The notes beneath the pieces were generated by a model. That model saw nothing but the letters and a program-made list of their open reading frames with translations. It made no database searches and was not told where the DNA came from. 64,000 nt of DNA, from NCBI RefSeq assembly GCF_030315685.1, contig NZ_JASXSI010000007.1:124001-188000 (forward strand), read 5' to 3'. Source of the DNA: Gordonia sp. ABSL11-1. Lineage in GTDB: Bacteria > Actinomycetota > Actinomycetes > Mycobacteriales > Mycobacteriaceae. Shown one piece after another: positions 17,485 through 26,445 of the stretch. The stretch's first letter is position 1, and every line of letters begins with the position of its first letter. A program made the position numbers and the translations under genes.

Positions 17485-18803
17485 GCACCTGCTCCTGCGG
17501 TGTTGATGCCCGTGATGTCGCCGATGGGTTCGGCATCCTCGGGTTCGGTCTCGCGCCAGTCGCGCGGCAGCAGCTCGTCGAGCAGGTCGTCGACGCTGAC
17601 CGCGCCGAGCAGATGACCCTCGTCGTCGACCACCGGACCACAGACGAGGTTGTAGGTCGCGAAGTACCGGGTCACCGTCTCGAGTGAGTCCTCCGGATCG
17701 AGGTGGGACAGGTCGGTGTCGAGGATGCCGCCGACGATGTTGGCGGGAGGTTCGCGCAGCAGGGCCTGCAGGTGAGCGCAGCCCAGGTACTTGCCGGTCG
17801 GTGTCGCCGTCGGCGGCCGGACGACGAACACCAGGCTCGCCGCCGCCGGGGTGATATCCGGATTACGAACGCGCGCAAGCGTTTCCGCGACAGTCGTCGA
17901 GGCGGTGACGATGATGGGCTCGGAGGTCATCAGACCGCCGGCGGTGTCGGGGTTGTGCACCAGGAGCCGGCGGACCGGTTCGGAATCCTCGGGATCCATG
18001 CGTTCGAGCAGGGACTCGGCCTCCGCGTCGGGCAGCTCGCCGAGGAGGTCGGCGGCATCGTCGGGGTCCATCGCCTCGAGGACGTCGACGGCCCGATCGA
18101 GTTCGAGATGGGCCAACAGGTCGGTCTGGTCGTCGGGCGGCAGTTCCTGCAGGACATCGGCGAGTCGTTCGTCGTCGAGGGCGGCGGCGATCTCGTCGCG
18201 GCGCTTGACCGGCAGCTCGCGCAGGGCGTTCGCGACGTCGGCGGCCCGCATGCCCTCGAATTGCTGCAGAGCCTGCGCCACACCCTGCCCGGGCAGATCG
18301 AGCTCGGTCTGCGACAGACCGTGCACACGGTGCCAGTCGACGACATGGGTCTCGCCGCGGCGCCGGAAACCCTTGCGGCCCGGGCGCACGGCGATCCGGG
18401 CGACGACCCAGTCCCGGGTGCGCGTGCGTTCGATCCCCAGGTCGACCACGCTGACATCGATACCGGCGAGGTGTTCGAGGTCCGGATCGTCCACGCGCAC
18501 ACGTGAGTCGAGGATCTGCCCGATGGCGAGGGCCTCGCCCGGCCGCAGGTGCAGCCGCCGCAGGCTCACCGTTCCGGTGTTGAGGGTCACCGCGTGTGGC
18601 TCGATGGCGGTCACCCTCAGCATCGGGACGAAGATGCGTCGCCGGGTGGTGAGTTCGACGGCGAGGCCCAACGCGCGTGGCTGCTGCCCGGGCAGACGGA
18701 CGGCGATCACCACGTCGCGCACCCGTCCGATCGACTCACCGTCGGGTCCGAGCACGGCGAGACCGACCAGTCTGGCCACGAACACCTTGCTCACCGACGC
18801 CAT
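17481..18803 (-). CDS. MgtE N-domain and CBS-domain protein without channel (Rv1232c-like)
   Basis: A soluble protein of 440 residues built from a PRC-barrel-like N-terminus (GLAVLGPDGESIGRVRDVV), an MgtE intracellular N domain of superhelical repeats (residues ~180-290: DDERLADVLQELPPDD and similar) and a pair of CBS domains (residues ~290-420). It lacks the transmembrane channel of true MgtE, so it is a regulator or sensor, probably for Mg2+ or nucleotides, not a transporter. The ATG at 18803 has TACCCT 7 nt upstream, consistent with a leaderless mRNA. It is coupled to the DUF1003 gene. Confidence 0.87.
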   Translation of the reverse strand: MASVSKVFVARLVGLAVLGPDGESIGRVRDVVIAVRLPGQQPRALGLAVELTTRRRIFVPMLRVTAIEPHAVTLNTGTVSLRRLHLRPGEALAIGQILDSRVRVDDPDLEHLAGIDVSVVDLGIERTRTRDWVVARIAVRPGRKGFRRRGETHVVDWHRVHGLSQTELDLPGQGVAQALQQFEGMRAADVANALRELPVKRRDEIAAALDDERLADVLQELPPDDQTDLLAHLELDRAVDVLEAMDPDDAADLLGELPDAEAESLLERMDPEDSEPVRRLLVHNPDTAGGLMTSEPIIVTASTTVAETLARVRNPDITPAAASLVFVVRPPTATPTGKYLGCAHLQALLREPPANIVGGILDTDLSHLDPEDSLETVTRYFATYNLVCGPVVDDEGHLLGAVSVDDLLDELLPRDWRETEPEDAEPIGDITGINTAGAGA

Positions 18804-18810
18804 GGGAGTA

Positions 18811-18816
18811 AGGGTA
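18811..18816 (-). promoter_or_regulatory. -10 element of the MgtE-like gene
   Basis: TACCCT on the minus strand ends 7 nt before the ATG at 18803, as in leaderless promoters. Confidence 0.4.
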
Positions 18817-18967
18817 GTGGCATCGGGATGCACGGAGCGCACGCACACGCGCTGCCGGCCGACTTCTCCCGCGACGTCACACGCGGGTGTCGACTACTGT
18901 GCGCCCTGGTGGGGACTACGAGCCGGCGACCGGCTCACTGCAGCAGAGAACCAGTGGAGGACGCGAG

Positions 18968-19456
18968 ATGACCAACCCGATGCGCTCCGGTCGAGAGACC
19001 CCCGGTCTGCCCACTCCGCCGACGGGCTGGCCAATCGGCTCGTACGGGACCTACGCGGAGGCGCAGCGTGCCGTCGATCACCTGTCGGACCAGAATTTCA
19101 CGGTCCAGGACGTCACCATCGTCGGCGTCGACCTGATGCAGGTCGAGCGCGTCATCGGCAGGCTCACCTGGGGCAAGGTGATCGGCGGCGGTGTCGTCTC
19201 CGGAGCCTGGCTGGGTCTGTTCTTCGGGCTGCTGGTGTCCCTGGTCGTGACGGGCACCGGATTCGCACCGGTGCTGTTCGGTCTGATCGGCGGCATCGTC
19301 TTCGGCCTCATCTCGGCCACCATCCCGTATGCCGCGACCCGCGGCCAGCGCGATTTCGCCTCGACGATGCAGCTCGTCGCCGGTCGTTATGACGTGCTGT
19401 GTGATCCGCGCAGCGCCGAGAAGGCGCGGGACATGCTCAGCAAACTGTCGAACTGA
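18968..19456 (+). CDS. General-stress-protein-17M-domain membrane protein (Rv1234-like)
   Basis: A protein of 162 residues with an N-terminal 17M-like alpha/beta domain (GSYGTYAEAQRAVDHL and FTVQDVTIVGVDL) followed by two membrane helices with a glycine-rich turn (about residues 74-94 and 98-118) and a short cytosolic tail. The domain is found in stress-induced proteins of unknown function. The ATG at 18968 has GGAGGA 6 nt upstream. It lies between the MgtE-like gene and lpqY, the same position as Rv1234. A hairpin 40 nt after its stop probably ends the transcript. Confidence 0.85.
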   Translation: MTNPMRSGRETPGLPTPPTGWPIGSYGTYAEAQRAVDHLSDQNFTVQDVTIVGVDLMQVERVIGRLTWGKVIGGGVVSGAWLGLFFGLLVSLVVTGTGFAPVLFGLIGGIVFGLISATIPYAATRGQRDFASTMQLVAGRYDVLCDPRSAEKARDMLSKLSN

Positions 19457-19495
19457 TCGCGGTCGGACCGCCGCGGCACCGGCCCGGGGATGCAC

Positions 19496-19513
19496 CACCG
19501 CGAAACCGCGGTG
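19496..19513 (+). terminator. Hairpin downstream of the 17M-domain gene
   Basis: CACCGCG and CGCGGTG pair across an AAAC tetraloop, 40 nt after the stop codon. There is no T-run. Confidence 0.35.
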
Positions 19514-19584
19514 CAGGTGGACGCACATCCGTCGCCCGGCAGATCACGATTTCCACCACTTCTGGCACGCCCATGCCGAATGTG

Positions 19585-19612
19585 TTGCATGTCACGAACT
19601 GCGACATATAAC
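19585..19612 (+). promoter_or_regulatory. Promoter of lpqY-sugABC
   Basis: TTGCAT at 19585-19590 and TATAAC at 19607-19612 with a 16-nt spacer resemble a SigA-type promoter. Transcription would begin near 19619, leaving a leader of about 155 nt before the ATG at 19774. Confidence 0.5.
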
Positions 19613-19636
19613 GTTACGCAGCAGACGTTGACCGGT

Positions 19637-19680
19637 GCAGCCTCGTTGTCTTGCACCGAGAACGACAACAAGGAGGCTGC
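19637..19680 (+). promoter_or_regulatory. Leader hairpin that buries a Shine-Dalgarno upstream of lpqY
   Basis: GCAGCCTC (19637-19644) pairs with GAGGCTGC (19673-19680), and GTTGTC (19645-19650) with GACAAC (19664-19669), leaving a 3-nt bulge and a 13-nt loop. The AGGAGG at 19671-19676 lies in the 3' arm and is directly followed by an in-frame GTG at 19681. Such a fold would block ribosome entry unless melted or bound. Confidence 0.5.
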
Positions 19681-19773
19681 GTGCGGTTCCGAGCTGGCAC
19701 TTCCGAATTCGGTCGAATCCCCGACGATCGCATCCCGACAGGGCGATCTCCGGACCGCGGAATCCGACTCCCG

Positions 19774-21195
19774 ATGAGGAGAAAACTGGTGGTGGCCGCT
19801 GCGGCGCTGGTCGCGGCCCTGCCGATCGTGACGGCATGCGGATCGGGCTACACGCCCCGCGTGCTCAACATCTATCCGCCCGCGGACGGGGCGACCTTCA
19901 TCGACAAGGTCGGTCAGAAGTGCTCCGCGGACTCCGACGGTGCCTACAAGATCGTGACCACGCCACTCCCGAAGTCCGCCGACGACCAGCGCCTGCAGCT
20001 GGCGCGCCGCCTCGCGGGCAACGATCCCGGCTTGGACCTGATGGGCATGGACGTCGTGTGGACCGCCGAGTTCGCCGACGCCGGCTGGATCGAACCGGTG
20101 CCGGATGCATTGGCGGCCAAGGTCGCCGAGACGAACCTCGGCGGACCCCGTGAGACGGCGATGTGGAAGACCGACGAGGACGCGGACAAGCGGCTCTATG
20201 CGATCCCGACCTGGACCAACACCCAATTGCTCTGGTACCGGCCCGATCTGATGCGCAAGTACCTGAACAAGACGCAGGCGCCGACGACCTGGGACGAGAT
20301 GCTCGCCGACACGGAGGCCATCCGCGCCAAGGGTGGGCCGAGTTACATCATGGTCCAGGGCAAGCAGTACGAGGGCCTCATGGTGTGGTTCAACTCGGTG
20401 CTCGCCAGTGCCGGCGGTTCGGTCGTCGGCACCGAGGACCCGAACCTGGTGACGCTCAACGACACCCCGGAGCACCGTGCCGCCACCGTGAAGGCGCTGC
20501 AGGTGCTCAAGGCGATCGCCACCGCGCCCGGCCGCGACCCGTCGCTGACGAACTCCGACGAATCGTCTGCCCGACTGGGCATGGAGACCGGTAGCGCGGC
20601 GTTCGAGGTCAACTGGCCATTTGTGTTCTCCTCCATGCGATCCAATGCGGCGGCCGGCGACGTGCCGTGGTTCCCGGAGATGCAGCAGTACGCCGGACTG
20701 CTGTCGGAGGACAACGCGAATCCGCCGACCGACGCGCAACTCGGACCGGTCAACAAGACCGTCCGCTCCAAGTTCGACTTCGCCCTGTATCCCGGTGTCA
20801 GCAAGGATCTGCCGACCAAGACCACCCTCGGCGGGGTCAACATCGCGGTCGCCAGCACCTCGCAGCAGAAGGACCTCGCGTTCCAGGCTGCCGAATGCCT
20901 GACGAACGAGGCGGCGCAGAAGGTCTATTCGGTGGAGGGCGGTACGCCACCGACGATCTCGTCGATCTACGACGATCCCGATTTCAAGGCGGCGTACCCG
21001 ATGGGTGAGGACATCCGCACCCAGCTCGAGACCGAGAACGCCGCGCTCCGGCCGGCTTCGCCGGTCTACCAAGCGATCTCGACGCTACTCACGGCGAAGC
21101 TGAGTCCGGTCGGTGCCTGGGACCCGGAGACGCTGGTCGACGAGCTCGCCGAGCAGGTTCGCAAAGCCATCGACGGGGAGGGCCTGATCCCATGA
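19774..21195 (+). CDS. lpqY: Trehalose ABC transporter substrate-binding lipoprotein LpqY
   Basis: The sugar-binding lipoprotein of the LpqY-SugABC importer, which in mycobacteria recycles trehalose released from trehalose monomycolate. From the ATG at 19774 it has 473 residues with a lipoprotein signal (MRRKLVVAAAALVAALP) and lipobox VTAC; the mature part is a family 1 solute-binding fold with WTNTQLLWYRPDLM. Start choice: a GTG at 19681 in the same frame has AGGAGG 4 nt upstream, but the codons between 19681 and 19773 have only ~65% G/C at the third base, unlike genes here, and would give a signal sequence with a 34-residue head. The ATG at 19774 has no clear Shine-Dalgarno. The stop overlaps sugA. 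Confidence 0.92.
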   Translation: MRRKLVVAAAALVAALPIVTACGSGYTPRVLNIYPPADGATFIDKVGQKCSADSDGAYKIVTTPLPKSADDQRLQLARRLAGNDPGLDLMGMDVVWTAEFADAGWIEPVPDALAAKVAETNLGGPRETAMWKTDEDADKRLYAIPTWTNTQLLWYRPDLMRKYLNKTQAPTTWDEMLADTEAIRAKGGPSYIMVQGKQYEGLMVWFNSVLASAGGSVVGTEDPNLVTLNDTPEHRAATVKALQVLKAIATAPGRDPSLTNSDESSARLGMETGSAAFEVNWPFVFSSMRSNAAAGDVPWFPEMQQYAGLLSEDNANPPTDAQLGPVNKTVRSKFDFALYPGVSKDLPTKTTLGGVNIAVASTSQQKDLAFQAAECLTNEAAQKVYSVEGGTPPTISSIYDDPDFKAAYPMGEDIRTQLETENAALRPASPVYQAISTLLTAKLSPVGAWDPETLVDELAEQVRKAIDGEGLIP

Positions 21196-22340
21196 CAACC
21201 GGTGACAACGGCGAGAACCGCCCCCGCGCGGGTCGCCACAGCCTTCCCGACGACGCGCCGCCGCGCGAACCATCGGTCCGTCCGCCGTCGATCGGCGACA
21301 CCGGGGCGCAACCGGTGTACTCGGATGCGTGGACCCCTCCCGCGGGGTCGTCGTCGGCGGCCGCCGCCTCGGGCGCGTCCGCGGCCGCGGCGCCGTCGGG
21401 CGGATCGGTGGCCACCGCCGAGCGTCCGCAGCCCGCGCCGGCCAAGGGCGGCAAGAAGATCAGTGAGGGCAAGGCCGCCGAGCGGCGACTCGCGTTCTGG
21501 CTGGTCGCGCCCGCGGCCACCATGATGGCCCTGGTCACGGGCTACCCGATCGTCTACGCGTTCTGGTTGTCGCTGAACAAGTCCAGCTTGTCGGCGCCGG
21601 GTGAACGCAGCTTCGTCTGGTTCGAGAACTACGTCACAGTGCTGAGTGACAGCTACTGGTGGACGGCGTTCACGGTGACCCTGGGCATCACGGTGGTGTC
21701 CGTGATCATCGAGCTCGTCCTCGGCATGGCGATCGCGCTGGTCATGCACCGCACCATCTTCGGCAAGGGCACCATCCGCACGGTGGTGCTGATCCCGTAC
21801 GGCATCGTCACCGTTGCCGCCGCCTTCTCCTGGTACTACGCCTGGACGCCGGAGACCGGCTATCTCGCCAACCTGCTGCCCGACGGCAGCGCACCGTTGA
21901 CCCAGCAGTGGCCGTCGCTCGCGATCATCGTCCTCGCCGAGGTCTGGAAGACGACGCCGTTCATGGCGCTGCTGTTGCTGGCAGGTCTGGCCCTGGTACC
22001 GGACGACCTGCTCAAGGCGGCGCAGGTGGACGGGGCGGGAGCGTGGACACGACTGTGGCGCATCATCATCCCGCTGATGAAGCCGGCCATCCTGGTCGCG
22101 CTGCTCTTCCGCACCCTGGACGCGTTCCGTGTGTTCGACAACATCTACGTGCTGACCCGCGGTTCGAACAACACCTACTCGGTGTCGATGCTGGGCTACG
22201 ACAACCTGTTCAAGGCCTTCAACCTCGGCGTCGGATCGGCGATCAGCATCGTCATCTTCATCTGCGTCGCGATCATCGCGTTCATCTTCATCAAGGGCTT
22301 CGGCACCGCGGCGCCCGGTTCCGACAACGAGGGGAGGTAG
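21192..22340 (+). CDS. sugA: Trehalose ABC transporter permease SugA
   Basis: A MalF-type permease of 382 residues. An unusual disordered head of about 95 residues rich in Ala, Ser and Pro precedes six membrane helices. The cytosolic EAA loop that contacts the ATPase is AAQVDGAGAWTRLWRI near residue 275. The ATG at 21192 overlaps the lpqY stop (ATGA). Together with sugB and sugC it forms the membrane part of the trehalose importer. The long head is not needed for transport in relatives and its function is unknown. Confidence 0.93.
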   Translation: MTTGDNGENRPRAGRHSLPDDAPPREPSVRPPSIGDTGAQPVYSDAWTPPAGSSSAAAASGASAAAAPSGGSVATAERPQPAPAKGGKKISEGKAAERRLAFWLVAPAATMMALVTGYPIVYAFWLSLNKSSLSAPGERSFVWFENYVTVLSDSYWWTAFTVTLGITVVSVIIELVLGMAIALVMHRTIFGKGTIRTVVLIPYGIVTVAAAFSWYYAWTPETGYLANLLPDGSAPLTQQWPSLAIIVLAEVWKTTPFMALLLLAGLALVPDDLLKAAQVDGAGAWTRLWRIIIPLMKPAILVALLFRTLDAFRVFDNIYVLTRGSNNTYSVSMLGYDNLFKAFNLGVGSAISIVIFICVAIIAFIFIKGFGTAAPGSDNEGR

Positions 22341-22346
22341 GGCCGC

Positions 22347-23177
22347 GTGAAGACCGGAATCGGCAACAAGGCCTGGTGGTCGATCGCCAACATCCTGGTG
22401 ATCCTCTATGCGATCATCCCGCTGCTGTGGATCGTGAGCCTGTCGTTCAAGCCCCCGGGCAGCGTCAAGGACGGCAGCTTCATCCCCAAGGAATGGACCT
22501 GGGACAACTACGCCGGCATCTTCGAGACGAGTGCGTTCACCAGTGCGTTGCGCAACTCCATCGGCATCGGCCTGATCACCACGCTCATCGCGGTGATCCT
22601 CGGCACGATGGCCGCCTACGCCGTTGCACGGCTGGATTTCCCGGGCAAGAAGCTGCTGATCGGTGCGGCACTGCTGATCGCGATGTTCCCGCAGATCTCG
22701 CTCGTCACACCGCTGTTCAACATCGAGCGCGGCCTCGGCCTGTTCGACACCTGGCCCGGACTGATCCTGCCGTACATCACCTTCGCGCTCCCGCTGGCGA
22801 TCTACACACTGTCGGCGTTCTTCCGCGAGATCCCGTGGGAGCTGGAGAAGGCGGCCAAGATGGACGGGGCCACCCCGTGGCAGGCGTTCCGGAAGGTGAT
22901 CGCCCCGTTGGCGGCCCCAGGTGTGGTGACCGCGGCGATCCTGGTGTTCATCTTCGCCTGGAATGACCTGCTGCTCGCCCTGTCGCTCACCTCCACCGAA
23001 CGCGCCATCACCGCCCCCGTCGCGATCGCGAACTTCACCGGTGACAGTCAGTTCGAGGAACCCACCGGATCGATCGCGGCGGCCGCCGTTGTCATCACCA
23101 TTCCGATCATCATCTTCGTGCTCTTCTTCCAACGTCGAATCGTGGCCGGGCTGACCTCCGGCGCGGTGAAGGGATAA
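22347..23177 (+). CDS. sugB: Trehalose ABC transporter permease SugB
   Basis: A MalG-type permease of 276 residues with six membrane helices and the EAA loop [16 protein letters not shown] near residue 170. It pairs with SugA to form the transmembrane pore. The GTG start at 22347 is 6 nt after the sugA stop, and GGGGAGG at the end of sugA provides the ribosome-binding site. Length and order match the mycobacterial operon. Confidence 0.94.
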   Translation: MKTGIGNKAWWSIANILVILYAIIPLLWIVSLSFKPPGSVKDGSFIPKEWTWDNYAGIFETSAFTSALRNSIGIGLITTLIAVILGTMAAYAVARLDFPGKKLLIGAALLIAMFPQISLVTPLFNIERGLGLFDTWPGLILPYITFALPLAIYTLSAFFREIPWELEKAAKMDGATPWQAFRKVIAPLAAPGVVTAAILVFIFAWNDLLLALSLTSTERAITAPVAIANFTGDSQFEEPTGSIAAAAVVITIPIIIFVLFFQRRIVAGLTSGAVKG

Positions 23178-23179
23178 CC

Positions 23180-24355
23180 ATGGCCGACATCGTTCTGGAC
23201 AACGTCACCAAGCAGTACCCGGACGGGTCCACCGCGGTCCACGGGGTCGACATCGACATCGCCGACGGCGAGTTCATCATCCTGGTCGGACCGTCGGGCT
23301 GCGGTAAGTCGACGACGCTGAACATGATCGCGGGCCTCGAGGACATCTCGTCGGGCGAGCTGCGGATCGGCGGGGAGCGCGTCAACGACCGTGCACCCAA
23401 GGACCGTGACATCGCGATGGTGTTCCAGAGTTACGCGCTCTATCCCCACATGTCGGTCCGCGACAACATCGCGTTCCCGCTGACGCTGGCGAAGCTGAGC
23501 AAAGCCGAGATCGCAACGAAGGTCGACGAGGCCGCGAAGATCCTCGATCTCGGCCCGTATCTGGACCGCAAGCCGGCGAACCTGTCCGGCGGTCAGCGGC
23601 AGCGTGTCGCGATGGGACGCGCGATCGTGCGCTCGCCCAAGGCGTTCCTGATGGACGAGCCGCTGTCGAACCTCGACGCCAAGCTGCGCGTGCAGATGCG
23701 GACGGAGATCGCCCGCCTGCAGAACCGCCTGGGCACCACCACCGTCTACGTCACGCACGACCAGACCGAGGCGATGACCCTCGGTGATCGGGTGGTCGTG
23801 CTGCGTGGTGGGTACGTCCAGCAGATCGGGACGCCGCAGGAGCTCTACAACACACCGAACAACCTGTTCGTGGCCGGGTTCATCGGTTCTCCCGCGATGA
23901 ACTTCCTGCCGGGTCGCCTCGGCAGCGACGGCATCGACACCCCGATCGGCCGGGTGAACGTGCCCGATCACCAGAAGATCGTCGCGAATGCCCAACGGGC
24001 ACAGAGCAACGGCGACGTCCTCGTCGGCATCCGTCCGGAGCACCTCGAGGACGCCGCGCTCGTGGAGACGTCGGCACGTTCGGCCGGGGCCACCTTCACC
24101 GCGACCGTCGACGTGATCGAGTCGATGGGTTCCGACAACTATGTCTACTTCAACGTCGACTCGCCGCATGCGACGAGCGACGCGCTCGCGGAGCTGTCGG
24201 CGGATTCGGGCGCCGAGATCGGTGGCGGGCAGATGATCGCCCGCGTCGCACCGGAGTCGTCCATCTCCCGCGGTGGATCGGCGGAACTGTTCTACGACCC
24301 GGCGAAGGTCGCCGTGTTCGATCAGGCCTCGGGGGTCAACCTGCGTCTCGGCTGA
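23180..24355 (+). CDS. sugC: Trehalose ABC transporter ATPase SugC
   Basis: An ABC ATPase of 391 residues that drives the importer. It has Walker [10 protein letters not shown], signature [10 protein letters not shown], Walker [12 protein letters not shown], and the H-loop VTHDQTEAM, followed by a MalK-like OB-fold regulatory domain (residues ~240-390). It starts 2 nt after sugB. Its last codons overlap by 20 nt the 3' end of the convergent deaminase gene. Confidence 0.95.
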   Translation: MADIVLDNVTKQYPDGSTAVHGVDIDIADGEFIILVGPSGCGKSTTLNMIAGLEDISSGELRIGGERVNDRAPKDRDIAMVFQSYALYPHMSVRDNIAFPLTLAKLSKAEIATKVDEAAKILDLGPYLDRKPANLSGGQRQRVAMGRAIVRSPKAFLMDEPLSNLDAKLRVQMRTEIARLQNRLGTTTVYVTHDQTEAMTLGDRVVVLRGGYVQQIGTPQELYNTPNNLFVAGFIGSPAMNFLPGRLGSDGIDTPIGRVNVPDHQKIVANAQRAQSNGDVLVGIRPEHLEDAALVETSARSAGATFTATVDVIESMGSDNYVYFNVDSPHATSDALAELSADSGAEIGGGQMIARVAPESSISRGGSAELFYDPAKVAVFDQASGVNLRLG

Positions 24356-24824
24356 CGCGGGCGTGATGGAGTTCGCGCATCGTCGGCGCGAACTCCGCCA
24401 CCGGGCCGTCCACCTCGAGGTTCGGGGCGACGTCGCGGATCGGCAGTGCCGCCACCGGTGACGGCGGTGCATCGCATTGGGCGAGCCATCGCTGCAACTG
24501 TGCCGACGACGACGCGTAGACGATCCGGCCGAGACCGACCCAGGCATGCGCCGCCGAGCACATCGGACAGTGCTCACCAGAGGTGTACACGGTGCTTGCT
24601 GTTCGCTCCTGCGAACTCAGATGTGTTGCCGCCCATCGTGCGATCGCGAACTCGGGGTGGGCGGTCGCGTCACCGCCGGACACCCGGTTGCGGTCGGCGA
24701 ACAGTTCCGTGCCGTCGTCGGCCACGAGTATCGACCCGAACGGTTCGTCGCCGTCGTCGAACGCCTCCTGCGCCAGGTCGACGCACCGTCGCAGTCGCCG
24801 GATGTCGGCATCGGTGATGGTCAT
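24336..24824 (-). CDS. Nucleoside/base deaminase (CMP/dCMP deaminase fold)
   Basis: A zinc-dependent deaminase of 162 residues. The zinc site is visible as His-Pro-Glu (HPEFA) and [10 protein letters not shown] (PCxxC type, CPMC). It resembles guanine deaminase and TadA-like enzymes of bacterial base salvage; the substrate cannot be fixed from sequence. The ATG at 24824 is supported by AGGAGGG 7 nt upstream. It is the third gene of a minus-strand set with the ParB-fold and phosphoesterase genes (52-nt gap) and overlaps the sugC end tail to tail. Confidence 0.85.
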   Translation of the reverse strand: MTITDADIRRLRRCVDLAQEAFDDGDEPFGSILVADDGTELFADRNRVSGGDATAHPEFAIARWAATHLSSQERTASTVYTSGEHCPMCSAAHAWVGLGRIVYASSSAQLQRWLAQCDAPPSPVAALPIRDVAPNLEVDGPVAEFAPTMRELHHARVSRDAG

Positions 24825-24876
24825 GTGTCGGCCCTCCTGATTCGAATCGCCGCTCGCGTGCTCGGTTCGTGCCGGG

Positions 24877-25734
24877 TCATCGACGGCGGCGCCGGCCCTG
24901 GTCGTGGAGCTCCTTGAGGATCTCGTCATCCCAGATGTGCTTGCGCACCAGACGATATCGCTCGCACGCCAGCCACATGTACAGCTCGGCGTCGCTGATC
25001 AGGTCCGGCCGGATCTCGGCACGCCGGGCCATACGCACGACCGGGAGGAACTCCTCGCCGAACCAGCGGCGGGCGACGTCGACGCGGCTGATGTACTCAC
25101 CGACCTCTTGGCTGAGGCGGAATCCCCACGCCTCCACGTTCTCCGCGAGTTCGGCGTAGTCGAACGGGTCGGCGAGTCGGATGGCGGCGGCCTGTGCGCC
25201 ACTCAGCGGCACCCGCGACAGGAACAGCCGACGGTGATCCTTGAGGATCAGATCCGACTCGACGTTGATGCCGTCGGGCGAGATACGAGTGTGGATCTCG
25301 GTCACATAGGCGTCGATGTGATGAAAATGGCGCGCGATCGCGATCGACACCCGATGATGCCCGTCGATCACGAAGTGCATCGATCCGATCCGGTAGAGCT
25401 GCACCGGGGGCACCGACTCGCCGCGTCGTTGCGCGACGGCCAGGCGCTGCCACCGGGCCCGGATCCGCGACGACGTCGGACGGAAGTACCGGTCGAAATC
25501 CTTGGTGCGGTCCACACTTCCGACGATCGAGGACACCTCGACCTGCTGCAGTCCCAGGTAGGTCTCGCCCAGTCGGCCGAGCGCCGCGACGACCTCGTCG
25601 AACGGGAGGATCGTGTTGACGTCGGCGGGTTGGCGGGTGAACCACGCAAGCAGGCGCGACATCTCGGCGTGACGCCGCATCCGCGCGAAATCGTTCTCCG
25701 CGTCCGCAGAAGGGAATCCGGTGTCACGCGCCAT
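24877..25734 (-). CDS. ParB/Srx-fold protein
   Basis: A protein of 285 residues with a ParB/sulfiredoxin-like core: PVQLYRIGSMHFVIDGHHRVSIA around residues 115-140, where IDGHHR is the family motif (compare the GxRR/GHHR nucleotide-binding turn). No ParB helix-turn-helix follows; the C-terminal half is helical and ends in a basic tail of Arg residues. Relatives bind or hydrolyse nucleotides or act as nucleases, but the function here is unknown. Its start overlaps the end of the phosphoesterase gene by 11 nt. It is not next to parA or the origin. Confidence 0.7.
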   Translation of the reverse strand: MARDTGFPSADAENDFARMRRHAEMSRLLAWFTRQPADVNTILPFDEVVAALGRLGETYLGLQQVEVSSIVGSVDRTKDFDRYFRPTSSRIRARWQRLAVAQRRGESVPPVQLYRIGSMHFVIDGHHRVSIAIARHFHHIDAYVTEIHTRISPDGINVESDLILKDHRRLFLSRVPLSGAQAAAIRLADPFDYAELAENVEAWGFRLSQEVGEYISRVDVARRWFGEEFLPVVRMARRAEIRPDLISDAELYMWLACERYRLVRKHIWDDEILKELHDQGRRRRR

Positions 25735-26398
25735 GTCGTCGCCTCACGATCCGGAACTCCCGCGAACCGGGTTCGATGTCGAACTGACAGTAACCGACGA
25801 CGTTCATCGAGATGGTCTCGTCGCCGATCATCTTGTCGTGCGGGCGCATGCCGAACGGATGCACGTGCCCGTGCACGAGGAGCGTCGGTCGCAGCGACCG
25901 CACAAGTCCGTGATAGCAGTCGAAGCCACGATGAGGCCGGTCATCACCGTCGCCGACGCCGCGGGCCGGGCTGTGGGTCAACAGGATGTCGGGTGACGGG
26001 CGGGCACAGGTCAACCGCCATGACCGCAGGCGCTGCTGGACGTCGGTGTACTGATTGGGGCCGTCGTTGTAGCGACGGCAACCGCCGAGCCCGCTGATGC
26101 TCAGGCCGGCGACCTCGACGGTCCGGCGGTCGGCGTTGATCGCGCCGCGTGGGCCGGGCTCCTCGCTGGGCAGCCCGGCGCGCAACCATCCGGCACGTCC
26201 GTGTCGGTATCCCGACAGATCGCGGTCGTGGTTGCCCGGCACGAACACGCACGGTGCGTCGCACAGGGTCGAGAGGACCTCGAGGTACTCGAACGGGAGG
26301 TCGCCGGCACCGAGGATCACATCAGGGCGTGCGTCGATGCCGACTCCGAAGGTCAGGGAGTCCACGACCTCGTCCGCGACCGCCAGCACACGCACCAC
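25724..26398 (-). CDS. Calcineurin-like metallophosphoesterase
   Basis: A metallophosphoesterase of 224 residues. Metal-binding motifs are present in order: an initial LAVADEV strand with Asp, GAGDLPFEY (Gly-Asp), VPGNHDRDL (GNHD), THSPARG and VHGHVHPFG (GHxH). The substrate is unknown; small enzymes of this type cleave phosphodiesters or phosphomonoesters. The GTG at 26398 is favoured because TAATCT lies 7 nt upstream (leaderless). It leads a minus-strand set with the ParB-fold and deaminase genes and is divergent from the SUFU gene, only 47 bp apart. Confidence 0.85.
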   Translation of the reverse strand: MVRVLAVADEVVDSLTFGVGIDARPDVILGAGDLPFEYLEVLSTLCDAPCVFVPGNHDRDLSGYRHGRAGWLRAGLPSEEPGPRGAINADRRTVEVAGLSISGLGGCRRYNDGPNQYTDVQQRLRSWRLTCARPSPDILLTHSPARGVGDGDDRPHRGFDCYHGLVRSLRPTLLVHGHVHPFGMRPHDKMIGDETISMNVVGYCQFDIEPGSREFRIVRRRHGA

Positions 26399-26405
26399 GA
26401 CTGTC

Positions 26406-26439
26406 AGATTACGGCCCGGGACGGCACGGCGACTACGGT
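26406..26439. promoter_or_regulatory. Divergent -10 elements between phosphoesterase and SUFU genes
   Basis: On the minus strand TAATCT (26406-26411) ends 7 nt before GTG 26398. On the plus strand TACGGT (26434-26439) ends 6 nt before GTG 26446. The two leaderless-type promoters face away from each other within 47 bp, so the -35 regions must overlap. Confidence 0.5.
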
Positions 26440-26445
26440 GGACGC

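Noticed and set aside
21066..23132. Open frame of 688 codons on the minus strand, opposite sugA-sugB
   Set aside because: Antisense shadow; Asp/Arg/His-rich repeats typical of reversed membrane-protein codons.
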